From Paenibacillus sp. FSL R7-0204 (GTDB lineage Bacteria; Bacillota; Bacilli; Paenibacillales; Paenibacillaceae), in contig NZ_JBBOCA010000001.1 in NCBI RefSeq assembly GCF_038002225.1, positions 1,054,001-1,118,000 on the forward strand: a stretch of 64,000 bases of DNA, written 5' to 3'. The notes beneath the pieces are model-generated. The model saw nothing but the letters and a program-made list of their open reading frames with translations. It searched no databases and was not told where the DNA came from. The translations under genes were made by a program, and so were the position numbers. Shown piece by piece: positions 20,198 through 28,122 of this stretch (position 1 is its first letter; each line of letters begins with the position of its first letter).

Positions 20198-21248
20198 GGA
20201 TCAGACGTACGAGGCTCTGCTGGAACGCATGTTGGATCGTGTGCCAGAGGGGCTGGATAAGCGCGAGGGAAGTATTATCTATGATGCGCTTGCGCCGGCG
20301 GCGGCTGAAATGGCCCAGATGTATCTGGAGCTTGAGGTCAGCAATAATCTGTTCTTCCCGGATACGGCGGACGGCGAATATCTGGAACGAACCATTGCCT
20401 GGACGGGACTGAAGCGTCATCCGGCAGGCAAAGCGCAGCTTGGCGCGAGGTTCTATACCAGCGGCGAACAGCCTCTGGACATTCCGCTGGGCAGCCGTTT
20501 CTCCCTGGGACTGCTTCATTATGTTGCGGCGGAGAAGCTGGCTCCCGGGACGTACCGCCTGGAGAGCGAGACGGCCGGGGCTGAGGGGAATCAGTATTCT
20601 GGCGCGCTGCTGCCGATTGATTATATCCCTGGACTTGCGCGGGGGGAGGTTACGGGCCTGCTGGTTCCCGGCACGGATGCGGAGACGGATGAAGCGCTGC
20701 GGCAGCGGTACTTCGATTCGGCCCGGCGGCCTGCAACGAGCGGCAATAAATATCATTATATGGAGTGGGCGCAGCAGATTCAGGGCGTAGGGGGAGCGCG
20801 AGTCTTCCCGCTGTGGGCCGGACCGAAGACGGTCAAGGTGGTCATTGTGAACGCGGAGCATCAGCCCGCCTCCCCGCTGCTGGTCTCCCAGGTGCAGCAG
20901 TTCATTGATCCTGCACCGGGTCTTGGCGAGGGCCAGGCTCCGGTGGGAGCGGTGGTGACCGTGGAATCGGCCACTGGCAAGGTGGTTGATGTCTCAGCTA
21001 AGGTTACGCTGGCAGCCGGCTATGCGTTGCAGCCGATTATTCAAGCTTTTACGGCGCTCCTGGAGAAGTATCGTAAGGAGAAGGCTTTTGCCGCTACCTA
21101 TATCAGTCAATCGGTCATTGGCGCATTGCTGCTGAATACGGAGGGCGTAGTGGACTATAGCTTACTTAAGCTGAACGGCGGAACGGCAAATATCCCTCTG
21201 CTGGAGACAGAAGTGCCGCTGTTCGGCAATGTCGTACTGGAGGTGTAG
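20190..21248 (+). CDS. Baseplate J-like wedge protein (XkdT)
   Basis: A 352-residue baseplate J family protein (P2 gpJ / T4 gp6 / XkdT). Recognised by the N-terminal YEALLERMLDRVPEGLDKREGS, the GEYLERTIAWTGL motif and the GVGGARVFP segment. The start is GTG at 20190, with AGGAGG 9 bases before it; the frame upstream to 20055 runs through the preceding gene and is not used. It forms the baseplate periphery that triggers contraction and carries fibres. Confidence 0.9.
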   Translation: MYEDQTYEALLERMLDRVPEGLDKREGSIIYDALAPAAAEMAQMYLELEVSNNLFFPDTADGEYLERTIAWTGLKRHPAGKAQLGARFYTSGEQPLDIPLGSRFSLGLLHYVAAEKLAPGTYRLESETAGAEGNQYSGALLPIDYIPGLARGEVTGLLVPGTDAETDEALRQRYFDSARRPATSGNKYHYMEWAQQIQGVGGARVFPLWAGPKTVKVVIVNAEHQPASPLLVSQVQQFIDPAPGLGEGQAPVGAVVTVESATGKVVDVSAKVTLAAGYALQPIIQAFTALLEKYRKEKAFAATYISQSVIGALLLNTEGVVDYSLLKLNGGTANIPLLETEVPLFGNVVLEV

Positions 21249-21250
21249 GC

Positions 21251-21664
21251 ATGGGATATCCGGAGCAAATCGATGTCTTTCAAGATAAGCTGAACAAAAA
21301 GGCAAACGGCGGCAGTCATGTTGTTGAGGAGAAGCTTCGGCTTAATAATGGTGTATTCAGCGGACTGCTGGCCCACGACAATATTAATAATCTGACGCTG
21401 GCCGTGTACACAGGCTCCCGCTTCAGCGGGACAGAGGTGCGGAATTACTCGGTCTCTTTCCCGGACGAGGCTCCTTGGCGGCGGCTCATTAACATCTATG
21501 CGGATGTGCCTGAAGTCTATGTGACTTACGAGACACCGGGAGACACTGTGGAAGCGGATGATGTGAACCAGTTACAGGGCGGGCTTATGGCTACGCAGCG
21601 TGAACTGGAGCGGTATAAACAGGCCGGTCTGATTGACGGCGGATCTTTTAGAAGAGAGGTGTAA
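21251..21664 (+). CDS. Hypothetical protein of the baseplate-fibre junction
   Basis: A 137-residue protein I do not recognise at family level. An N-terminal coiled start (YPEQIDVFQDKLNKK) is followed by a beta-rich middle (NLTLAVYTGSRFSGTEVRNYSVSFP) and a helical C-terminus. It lies two bases after the J-like gene and before the fibre genes, where an adaptor between baseplate and fibre would sit; that role is inference. Confidence 0.65.
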   Translation: MGYPEQIDVFQDKLNKKANGGSHVVEEKLRLNNGVFSGLLAHDNINNLTLAVYTGSRFSGTEVRNYSVSFPDEAPWRRLINIYADVPEVYVTYETPGDTVEADDVNQLQGGLMATQRELERYKQAGLIDGGSFRREV

Positions 21665-21665
21665 T

Positions 21666-22688
21666 ATGGCACAGACCATTCAGGTCAAACGCGGTACCCG
21701 GGCCGAGCTGTCCACTTACGGGATGCTGAAGGCGGGCGAAATGGGCTTCTGTACAGATACGAAGGAGGTCTATATCGGAGACGGTTCATCTAACTCCATG
21801 GTGGGCCGGGCCTTGTCCGGTCCTGAAGCTTCGCGTCCTGCGGCAGCCTCGGCGGGGCGTCTGTACCTTGTGAGCAGCGGGAGTAACAACGGGTATTTGT
21901 ATTTCGATGACGGGACCGCCTGGCGGCGGGTTAATGCGCAGAAATTAACAGATGTGAGCGGTACGGTGGACGATATCGCTGACGGCTCGACATATGCCAA
22001 GGTACTCAGGGCGGATGTTACAGCAGGACACCCCAATAAAGTGTCGGACGGCACGAATTCGAAGAGCGCTGCAGAAATTGCAACGCATCTTAACGATGCC
22101 GCGAAGCATAGGATGATCAACGATGGCGGTTCGACGATTACAGATCTGTGGTCCGCACAAAAAATCAAAAACGAAATCGAGCTGGCCAAGCATAATATTG
22201 AGCCGCAGGCTTCGGTGAAGGATCAGCACCTGACGGCTCCGCCAGGAAGTCCCGTGGAAGCTGACCGGTATATTATTCCTTCCGGTGCTACCGGTGTCTG
22301 GGCGGGTAAAACCAATCAGATTGCAGAATATGCCGCAGGTAGCTGGGCTTATTATGTTCCGGCTGTCGGCTGGACAGCCTACGTGGACGATGAGCAGAAA
22401 ATCTACAGCTGGAACGGGAGCGCCTGGGTGCGGACGGGCGGCGCGCTACAGACGATCACGGCTGGGAATGGTCTTACCGGCGGCGGGCAGGCGGATAGTG
22501 TCACGCTGACCGTCGGGGCAGGCAATGGGATCATTGTCGGCTCAACCAGTGTTGCGGCCAAGCCGGGTAAGGGAATTCTGGTAAACTCGACTGGCATCGA
22601 GGTCAACATTGACGGATCGAGTATCGTCTACGATTCCGCCAATGGCAACCAGCTCACAGTAAGCACTATCGATGGCGGAACATTCTAG
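21666..22688 (+). CDS. Tail fibre / receptor-binding protein A
   Basis: A 340-residue fibre-type protein. An N-terminal domain (TIQVKRGTRAELSTYGM, GEMGFCTDTKEVYIGDGSS) resembles the Mtd N-terminal or hyaluronidase-like fibre base. A DUF2793-like domain lies near 180-255 (ASVKDQHLTAPPGSPVEADR, WTAYVDDEQKIYSWNGSAW). A glycine-rich beta-repeat tip follows (ITAGNGLTGGGQADSVTLTVGAGNG). A start at 21633 is possible, but 21666 has GAGAGGTG upstream. Likely determines target binding. Confidence 0.78.
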   Translation: MAQTIQVKRGTRAELSTYGMLKAGEMGFCTDTKEVYIGDGSSNSMVGRALSGPEASRPAAASAGRLYLVSSGSNNGYLYFDDGTAWRRVNAQKLTDVSGTVDDIADGSTYAKVLRADVTAGHPNKVSDGTNSKSAAEIATHLNDAAKHRMINDGGSTITDLWSAQKIKNEIELAKHNIEPQASVKDQHLTAPPGSPVEADRYIIPSGATGVWAGKTNQIAEYAAGSWAYYVPAVGWTAYVDDEQKIYSWNGSAWVRTGGALQTITAGNGLTGGGQADSVTLTVGAGNGIIVGSTSVAAKPGKGILVNSTGIEVNIDGSSIVYDSANGNQLTVSTIDGGTF

Positions 22689-22700
22689 GAGGCGGTGACC

Positions 22701-23036
22701 ATGGCACGGAAGACATTGATTCAAATCCGCCGCGGCCTGGAGAGTGCGCTGGGTACGCTTGCCGCAGGCGAGCTGGGCTACTGCACAGATAGCGGCAAGT
22801 TGTTCATCGGCAGCGGCAGCAGCAATATGCTGCTGGCGGCAGGCCAAAGCACAGGCGATATGCTGAAAAGCATCTACGACACGAATAACAACGGCAAGGT
22901 CGATTATGCCCAGGCTGCGGATACAGTTCCCTGGTCAGGTGTAGACGGCAAGCCTGCTGTATTCGCTCCGGCTGCACATACCCATGATTATCTGCCCAAA
23001 GGCCCGCTGACCTGGAATCAGCTGAAGGGGGTGTAG
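22701..23036 (+). CDS. Short fibre protein B (Mtd-N-like domain)
   Basis: A 111-residue protein whose first 45 residues (TLIQIRRGLESALGTLAAGELGYCTDSGKLFIGSGSS) repeat the N-terminal domain of fibre A. It then has a DYAQAADTVPWSGVDGKP collar-like segment and ends in a His-containing HTHDYLPKGPLTW tail. It could be a duplicated fibre base that lost its tip, or a small accessory fibre. AGGAGG lies 8 bases before the ATG at 22701; an in-frame GTG at 22695 is too close. Confidence 0.7.
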   Translation: MARKTLIQIRRGLESALGTLAAGELGYCTDSGKLFIGSGSSNMLLAAGQSTGDMLKSIYDTNNNGKVDYAQAADTVPWSGVDGKPAVFAPAAHTHDYLPKGPLTWNQLKGV

Positions 23037-23038
23037 CT

Positions 23039-23650
23039 GTGGCTTATGGAGACAGTATCTATGGCCTTGTGGCGTATTCGGCAGATGGTGTGACAGGAGA
23101 GGGGCCGGAGATTACCGCTCCCAATCTGATGAAATACCTGCCCGATTATTATCAGGGCGTGCCTGAGATGAAGGCTGTGCAGGCCAGCGCAGGTAGAGCC
23201 TGCGGTGAAGCGGCTTACGCCATGGCCGACAGTGACGATCAGAAGACGCTGGAGTCGGCGACGTGGGGGCTGGCCCGCTGGGAGCGGATGCTGGGACTGG
23301 CCTCAGATCCGAACAAGTCCTACGCCACCCGGCGGGAGATGATCAAGGCCAAGCTGCGGGGCAGCGGCACGACGACACCGGAGATGATCCGGCGGACGGC
23401 GTCCGCTTTTTCCGGGGGAGATGTGGAGGTCGTGGAGGTGCCCGGAGCGTATAGCTTCGAGGTCCGATTCGTCGGCACACTGGGTATCCCGGCCAATATG
23501 GCAGGGCTGATTCAGATCATGGAAGAGATTAAGCCGGCACATCTGGACTATAGCTTCGTGTACAGCTACACCTGGTGGGATTCCTTGAAGTCCCTCACCT
23601 GGAACGGTGCGCACAGCAAGACCTGGAACGAACTAAGAGTATATGAATAG
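23039..23650 (+). CDS. DUF2313 tail protein (XkdU/YmfQ-like)
   Basis: A 203-residue protein of the DUF2313 (YmfQ/XkdU, P2 gpI-like) family: LMKYLPDYYQGVPEMKAVQ start, a helical body, and the Trp-rich C-terminus (TWWDSLKSLTWNGAHSKTW) typical of the family. GTG start. In PBSX, xkdU directly follows xkdT; here three genes intervene, so the fibre genes appear inserted between J- and I-type proteins. Confidence 0.87.
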   Translation: MAYGDSIYGLVAYSADGVTGEGPEITAPNLMKYLPDYYQGVPEMKAVQASAGRACGEAAYAMADSDDQKTLESATWGLARWERMLGLASDPNKSYATRREMIKAKLRGSGTTTPEMIRRTASAFSGGDVEVVEVPGAYSFEVRFVGTLGIPANMAGLIQIMEEIKPAHLDYSFVYSYTWWDSLKSLTWNGAHSKTWNELRVYE

Positions 23651-23661
23651 GAGTGTGAGCG

Positions 23662-25122
23662 ATGAAGACAACGGGTAATCTGGGGCTGAAAAAGCCCGAT
23701 GGTACAGACATTGTAGATATCACCGACCTGAACGGCAATATGGATATTCTGGACACCGCCGTCAAGGCCGTGCAGGATCATGCTGCGGATACGGTCAAGC
23801 ACATTACGGCGACGGAACGCTCGGCATGGAACGCAAAGGCGTCTACGGCGGTTGCGACCACGACTGCTGCTGGCCTGATGGCTGGAGCGGACAAGTCGAA
23901 GCTGGATAGTGTGGCGCAGGGGGCTAATAATTATGTGCATCCTTCCACGCACTCGCCATCGGTCATCGCCCAGGACTCGTCCAATCGCTTCGTAAGCGAT
24001 GTGGAGAAGACGGCCTGGAATGGCAAAGCGAATCTAGTGACAACACCGCAGCAGACTACGGCGGATATTACCTATTACGTCCGGACGGATGGAAATGATG
24101 GGAATACGGGGCTGGGGGATACGGCGGGTGGAGCGTTTAAAACATGGGCAAAAGCTTATAGCGTCCTGCCGAAAACAATCAATCATACAGTTAATGTTTA
24201 TATAGGACCGGGAACATACCCAGAAGCAATTTCACTAAAAGGATTTGGAGGTGAAGGTGCACTGAGTGTTATCGGGGTCGCTGCAAGCAGATTTGTACAG
24301 AGGGTTGAGATTGTTAACTGTACGATAGTCACGACTATTGACGGTTTTACTTGTACTGCAACAACGGTTGAAGCGGTGAGCATTCGTTCTTCTACTGCCG
24401 CAGTCGTGAACCAAGTAATATCTACTGTGAGCGCGACGAATCAATCTGGTATTGTGCTAAATTTGGCAACTGCACGATTAACAGCTTGTGTGATTTCTAA
24501 TAAAGGGCGGGTTGTGAGCGCCGTTAATGGCGGGAAAGCTTATGCGGAAAATTTCAGTGGCACAGGAAATACACACGGGTATGTAGCAGATTTGGCTGGT
24601 CACATATCGTATGCGGGCACTCAGGCATCTTCTACAAATGGGAATTTTGCCGGAGCGGGAGGGATTGTAAATTCAGAGGTGCTCAACCCATGGGGAGATA
24701 ATACCTTTTCATCGCGTTCATTCGCTTACGGGACTCATACCGTTCAACAAAACTTATCTGCCAACGTATTAACGAAGATAATTTGCAATGCAGAGGGCAA
24801 TGACAACAGGGGAGAATACAACCCAGCAACAGGTATCTTCACAGCTAAGACAACAGGCGTTTACTTGATTACAGCTGCCGTCCAATTTACAAATGTTCCA
24901 GACGGAAGTGAAATTAAGCTAGGAATAGGTTCTGCTACCGGAGGGTCTTTATACGTCTCGCATTTGCGACCAGGCAGTTCGGGTTATGGCTCTGTCAGTG
25001 GTGCAGCTTCAATGGGAATGGAAGCAGGAGGCACGTTGGTTTTGTGGGCAATATCAACGGCAAGCGTGGCAACCAATCCAGATCCTGCTTACACATACGT
25101 AATAATTACACAAATAGCATAG
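23662..25122 (+). CDS. Tail fibre protein C (mosaic, C1q-like tip)
   Basis: A 486-residue fibre. The N-terminal 125 residues (NLGLKKPDGTDIVDITDLNGNMDILD, HITATERSAWNAK) are a conserved phage-fibre base. From about residue 140 (around base 24080) a parallel-beta-helix-like section begins (TYYVRTDGNDGNTGLGDTAGG). The last 130 residues resemble a C1q/TNF-type trimer (FTAKTTGVYLITAAVQF). DNA from about 24080 to 25120 is visibly more A/T-rich than the flanking genes, suggesting replacement of the receptor-binding part by recombination. Probable main specificity determinant. Confidence 0.8.
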   Translation: MKTTGNLGLKKPDGTDIVDITDLNGNMDILDTAVKAVQDHAADTVKHITATERSAWNAKASTAVATTTAAGLMAGADKSKLDSVAQGANNYVHPSTHSPSVIAQDSSNRFVSDVEKTAWNGKANLVTTPQQTTADITYYVRTDGNDGNTGLGDTAGGAFKTWAKAYSVLPKTINHTVNVYIGPGTYPEAISLKGFGGEGALSVIGVAASRFVQRVEIVNCTIVTTIDGFTCTATTVEAVSIRSSTAAVVNQVISTVSATNQSGIVLNLATARLTACVISNKGRVVSAVNGGKAYAENFSGTGNTHGYVADLAGHISYAGTQASSTNGNFAGAGGIVNSEVLNPWGDNTFSSRSFAYGTHTVQQNLSANVLTKIICNAEGNDNRGEYNPATGIFTAKTTGVYLITAAVQFTNVPDGSEIKLGIGSATGGSLYVSHLRPGSSGYGSVSGAASMGMEAGGTLVLWAISTASVATNPDPAYTYVIITQIA

Positions 25123-25136
25123 AGGAGGGGAATCGC

Positions 25137-25610
25137 ATGAATGTAGCGCAAGCAATTATGTATTTATACCCAACCGCCAACCCCCTGCACGACTTCATCG
25201 TACAGGACAACGGCCCGGAACCCGTCCTTCGGCCGGGAGCCGAAGCCAAAGGCCGAGTCCGCTACGAGATCAAGCCGCCTGAAATTGGTGAACAACCTGT
25301 AGAAGGCGTCCACTACCGCTACGGCATTGACTACAATCTGCTGACCGAAGGCGAGGATTATGATCTGGTAGAGAAAGGGCCATATATTGCGGTCTGGAAG
25401 CTGAATGTGCCGCAGCCGACCGAGGCTGAGTTGCAAGCAGCTTGGGAAGCGTACGAGGAGGCTGAGGCGAACAAGCCGCCGGTCCTGACTGAGATGGAGC
25501 AGCTGCAGCAAGAGAATATGGTGCTGAGAGCGCAGAATCAGGCGCTGGCCGAACGGGCGGATTTTATCGAGGATATTATTGCTGAAATGGCAACCCAAGT
25601 CTATTCTTGA
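25137..25610 (+). CDS. XkdW-family tail protein
   Basis: A 157-residue protein resembling PBSX XkdW (AIMYLYPTANPLHDFIVQDNG, KLNVPQPTEAELQAAWE, then a coiled coil MEQLQQENMVLRAQNQ). In PBSX it follows the XkdV fibre; here it also follows a fibre gene. The frame extends back to 25044, but GAGGAGGGG precedes the ATG at 25137. Possibly a fibre chaperone or accessory; the exact role is unknown. Confidence 0.78.
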   Translation: MNVAQAIMYLYPTANPLHDFIVQDNGPEPVLRPGAEAKGRVRYEIKPPEIGEQPVEGVHYRYGIDYNLLTEGEDYDLVEKGPYIAVWKLNVPQPTEAELQAAWEAYEEAEANKPPVLTEMEQLQQENMVLRAQNQALAERADFIEDIIAEMATQVYS

Positions 25611-25665
25611 GCGTTCGGCTGGCTTGCCTAAGGTTTCACATATTAATAGAAAGGTGGTGAGAGCA

Positions 25666-25797
25666 ATGGCCTTATTTTTTGCACAACGCGTCACGCTGGG
25701 GAAGACGAAGTATAGCGAGGTCCCCGCTACGCTGAAGCCTGCCGTCAAGCAGATTCTGATGGAGAACGGACTTACGTTCCTTGTAACTGAAGAGTAG
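25666..25797 (+). CDS. Small tail-cluster protein (XkdX/CD1375-type)
   Basis: A 43-residue protein, very like the small CD1375/XkdX-type proteins that follow fibre genes in Firmicute tail clusters (YSEVPATLKPAVKQIL). AAGGTGGTGAG precedes the ATG at 25666; the upstream part of the open frame (from 25579) lacks a ribosome-binding site. Function unknown. Confidence 0.65.
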   Translation: MALFFAQRVTLGKTKYSEVPATLKPAVKQILMENGLTFLVTEE

Positions 25798-25803
25798 ATT
25801 GCC

Positions 25804-25830
25804 AGAGGCGCCGCTGAGGGCGTTTTTATT
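25804..25830 (+). terminator. Weak terminator after the fibre genes
   Basis: GAGGCGCC pairs with GGCGTTTT through several G-T pairs, with a GCTGAG loop, and runs into the T-rich tract. It may attenuate transcription between structural and lysis genes. Confidence 0.5.
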
Positions 25831-25856
25831 TTGCCCTCGGACCCGTCCGGGGGCTA

Positions 25857-25880
25857 AGTCCAAATGTTCAACGCAGTGAC
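25857..25880 (+). repeat. Dispersed repeat fragment
   Basis: aagtccaaatgttcaacgcag at 25856-25876 shares a 14-base identical core and a near-identical continuation with 31861-31882. This suggests a dispersed intergenic repeat family with at least two members here. Confidence 0.6.
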
Positions 25881-25967
25881 GATGAAGCTTCAAGTTTAAA
25901 TCTTAAGTGCGTCTTATAGAACTACTTTAATAACTATTTTAATAACCACACAGAAGGGAGTGAAGCA

Positions 25968-26285
25968 ATGGACAGCAACGATGTAGCGAATCTGGAGAAG
26001 CTGCTGCCGCTTGCGGATAAGTATGGACTGGCTTATATCATCGCTCTGATTCTGCTCATGATTATGCTTGTGCTTTTGCGGTCAATTGTGAAGGGGAATC
26101 TGGTGCCGCGTGAACTGCTGGAGCGTGCTGAGGAAGACCGGGACAGGCTGCAGAATATCCTCGATAAAGAGCGGTCAGACTTCATGGCACCCACGCTTGA
26201 AGTATTACAGCGGTTGAAGATAGACCATTCCGCGGGCAACCATACGGGTAGTAATAGTATTAATGAAGAAGACAGGGGGGGATAA
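25968..26285 (+). CDS. Small membrane protein of the lysis module
   Basis: A 105-residue protein with one strong membrane helix (about 21-40, LAYIIALILLMIMLVLL), then a charged, coiled C-terminal part with many Arg/Glu residues. GAAGGGAG precedes the ATG. The position before the endolysin suggests a holin, spanin-like or anti-holin role, but no family is recognised. Confidence 0.65.
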   Translation: MDSNDVANLEKLLPLADKYGLAYIIALILLMIMLVLLRSIVKGNLVPRELLERAEEDRDRLQNILDKERSDFMAPTLEVLQRLKIDHSAGNHTGSNSINEEDRGG

Positions 26286-26286
26286 C

Positions 26287-26484
26287 GTGCTGAGTGCGTG
26301 GATCAAGCGTCTATCGCCCCTGCACCGGGACAGAGAGCGGAGGCTGGCGCTGGCAGGACATAAGGTGTCGCTCTCTATCCGAAGGTACAAGAATGTCTCT
26401 CAGGACATTCAGGATGAAATCAGGAACAACGGGTTCGCCCAGTTCCTAATCTATGATCGGGGGGCAGAAGATGAGCAGCATTGA
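26287..26484 (+). CDS. Small basic hypothetical protein
   Basis: A 65-residue basic protein of unknown family. The GTG at 26287 has GGGGGG just upstream; the frame extends back to 26263 inside the preceding gene. Its end overlaps the next gene's start region (26471), implying coupling. No membrane segment. Confidence 0.55.
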   Translation: MLSAWIKRLSPLHRDRERRLALAGHKVSLSIRRYKNVSQDIQDEIRNNGFAQFLIYDRGAEDEQH

Positions 26485-26863
26485 TATTGTGTTGTTACTG
26501 GCCTATTCCATATCCTTTATCTGTGCGCTGCTGCTGATGGCTGCGCTTTTTTTGTATTTCCGCCGGAGATTCCGGGTGCGCGTAGTTAGTCTGTTTATGC
26601 TGGCGGCGTTCTTTTTCCTCGGAGCGTATACGGTGAAAATGGCGGTGGCCTTCTGGATCAGATTCAGCTCCGCTCCCGCCCCGGAAGCTATACGAAGCTC
26701 GCTGCAATCGGATACCTGGGCTATTGCCCAGACGGGAACGACCCTAGGGCTAGTCATCCTAACCCTCTTGATGTACACCAGACGTCAGGATCTGTTCGTG
26801 GTCCTCTCTGAAATCAGGAAAGGGGAGGAATCGCATGCTGACGCTGGCTCAGCTTCTGAATAA
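26471..26863 (+). CDS. Membrane protein of the lysis module
   Basis: A 130-residue protein with three likely membrane helices (about 7-28, 38-60, 83-103) and a charged tail. The start at 26471 has GGGGGCAG upstream. It overlaps the endolysin start (26835) by 29 bp. A holin-like or accessory lysis role is inferred from position only. Confidence 0.6.
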   Translation: MSSIDIVLLLAYSISFICALLLMAALFLYFRRRFRVRVVSLFMLAAFFFLGAYTVKMAVAFWIRFSSAPAPEAIRSSLQSDTWAIAQTGTTLGLVILTLLMYTRRQDLFVVLSEIRKGEESHADAGSASE

Positions 26864-27545
26864 ATCTGCTGCCCGGTTAAAAGGGCTTCATCCCGCTGTA
26901 CTCTCCGCAGCCACCGCACTGATTGAACGCTCTCATGCTTGCGGTGTGCCTATCCTGATTACCCAAGGCCTGCGGACGATTGCCGAACAGGATGCGCTCT
27001 ATGCCCAGGGGCGAACCCGGCCGGGAGCAATCGTGACCAATGCGCGCGGCGGGTACAGTTATCACAATTATGGGCTGGCGGTGGATTTTGCGCTGCTGCT
27101 TCCGGATGGCTCCAGCGTCTCCTGGGATATGAGCAGGGACGGCAACCAGAATGGCACTCGGGATTGGATGGAGGTGGTGCAGCACGCTAAGGCCATCGGG
27201 TTCGAATGGGGCGGCGACTGGACTAGCTTCAAGGATTATCCGCATCTGCAGATGAGCTTCGGATTAAGTCTGGCGGAGTTGCGGACGGGGAAAAAGCCTG
27301 CGGCTGCGGCCGTGGAGGCGGTGGTTGAACGCATCAAGCCCAAGGAGGAGCAAGCGGTGAAGACTCAGATGAAAGTTGCAGTACAGGTGAATGGCAGGAA
27401 GATTGCGGACGGGTGGCTGGAGAATGGGGTTACCTATGTTCCTGCACGTAAAATTGCGGAGGCGCTGGGCGCTCAGATTGCCTACCATCCGGCTGCTAAC
27501 ACCGTGGAGATCACCACCACACCGCAGAAAGGAGCAATCTCATGA
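26835..27545 (+). CDS. M15-family endolysin with stalk-type C-terminal domain
   Basis: A 236-residue cell-wall peptidase. Residues 1-150 form a VanY/CwlK-like M15 domain with SYHNYGLAVDF (H77, D84) and DYPHLQM (H137) as zinc and catalytic residues; this family cleaves L-Ala-D-Glu or D-Ala peptide bonds. After a K/A/E linker the last 55 residues are a copper-amine-oxidase-N/stalk-like domain (NGRKIADGWLENGVTYVPARKIAEALGA), common in Paenibacillus surface proteins and probably wall-binding. Within the tail locus it would lyse the producer to release particles. It overlaps the holin start by four bases. Confidence 0.88.
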   Translation: MLTLAQLLNKSAARLKGLHPAVLSAATALIERSHACGVPILITQGLRTIAEQDALYAQGRTRPGAIVTNARGGYSYHNYGLAVDFALLLPDGSSVSWDMSRDGNQNGTRDWMEVVQHAKAIGFEWGGDWTSFKDYPHLQMSFGLSLAELRTGKKPAAAAVEAVVERIKPKEEQAVKTQMKVAVQVNGRKIADGWLENGVTYVPARKIAEALGAQIAYHPAANTVEITTTPQKGAIS

Positions 27546-27823
27546 TGAACCGCGAACTGCTGGACCATGTATTGGCTTTTGCCTCCATCCTGGCCGTATT
27601 TATTCTTGCCTTGGTGCAGCTGATCAAAAATAATACCCATTTGCCGCGTAACAGCATCCCTTTTATCGGACTGGGCATCGGGCTGCTGGTTGGAGCGGCG
27701 GCGTATCCTTTTACAGAGCTGGAGTTGACCTTGCGTCTATGGGCAGGCGGATTGGCCGGGTTATCGGCTACCGGATTATTCGAATTGGCATTCAACAACC
27801 GCTCAGGGCACACAATGAAATAA
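27542..27823 (+). CDS. Holin-like membrane protein
   Basis: A 93-residue protein with three hydrophobic segments (about 11-29, 39-56, 64-82) and a charged C-terminus, the size and layout of phage holins. AAGGAG precedes the ATGATG start and the gene overlaps the endolysin stop (ATGA). A pair made of holin plus endolysin is the usual lysis cassette. The specific holin family is not recognised. Confidence 0.75.
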   Translation: MMNRELLDHVLAFASILAVFILALVQLIKNNTHLPRNSIPFIGLGIGLLVGAAAYPFTELELTLRLWAGGLAGLSATGLFELAFNNRSGHTMK

Positions 27824-27840
27824 AAGTTAACCTGTGATGA

Positions 27841-27870
27841 ACGGCCGGCTCTGCGGAGCTGGCTGTTTTT
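27841..27870 (+). terminator. Terminator closing the tail locus
   Basis: An 11-bp stem (ACGGCCGGCTC with GAGCTGGCTGT, one or two wobbles), TGCG loop and TTTTT. It separates the tailocin from ppc. A TATAAT at 27986-27991 is a possible ppc promoter -10, but no matching -35 at normal spacing was found. Confidence 0.85.
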
Positions 27871-28122
27871 GTCGTTTCACGTCATATAACTTAACATTAA
27901 CACTGCATAAAGCACATATCAAAGAGAGAATATACCAGGAAGAAATACATAATTTTTTGGGACTGCATAAATGGCCGGTTTGGTGTATAATCGAAATCAC
28001 TGCACTGCTTTACCGCGCAATAAAGTTGAAGATTTCCGGGCGTTTTTATTGTATGATATGAGGAAGCTTTTCAAATAGACAATGCTAAGAGCATTGATCC
28101 GGAAGAGGATGGGGGGAGCAGC

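Noticed and set aside
21666..23036. Diversity-generating retroelement, because of the Mtd-like N-terminal domain
   Set aside because: No reverse transcriptase gene, template repeat or A-biased variable repeat is visible; the name comes only from the domain family.
10628..27870. Complete prophage
   Set aside because: No integrase, replication, terminase, portal or capsid genes and no flanking attachment repeats found.
27957..27991. Sigma-A promoter for ppc (TTGGGA and TATAAT)
   Set aside because: The spacer would be 23 bp, too long; only the TATAAT is convincing.
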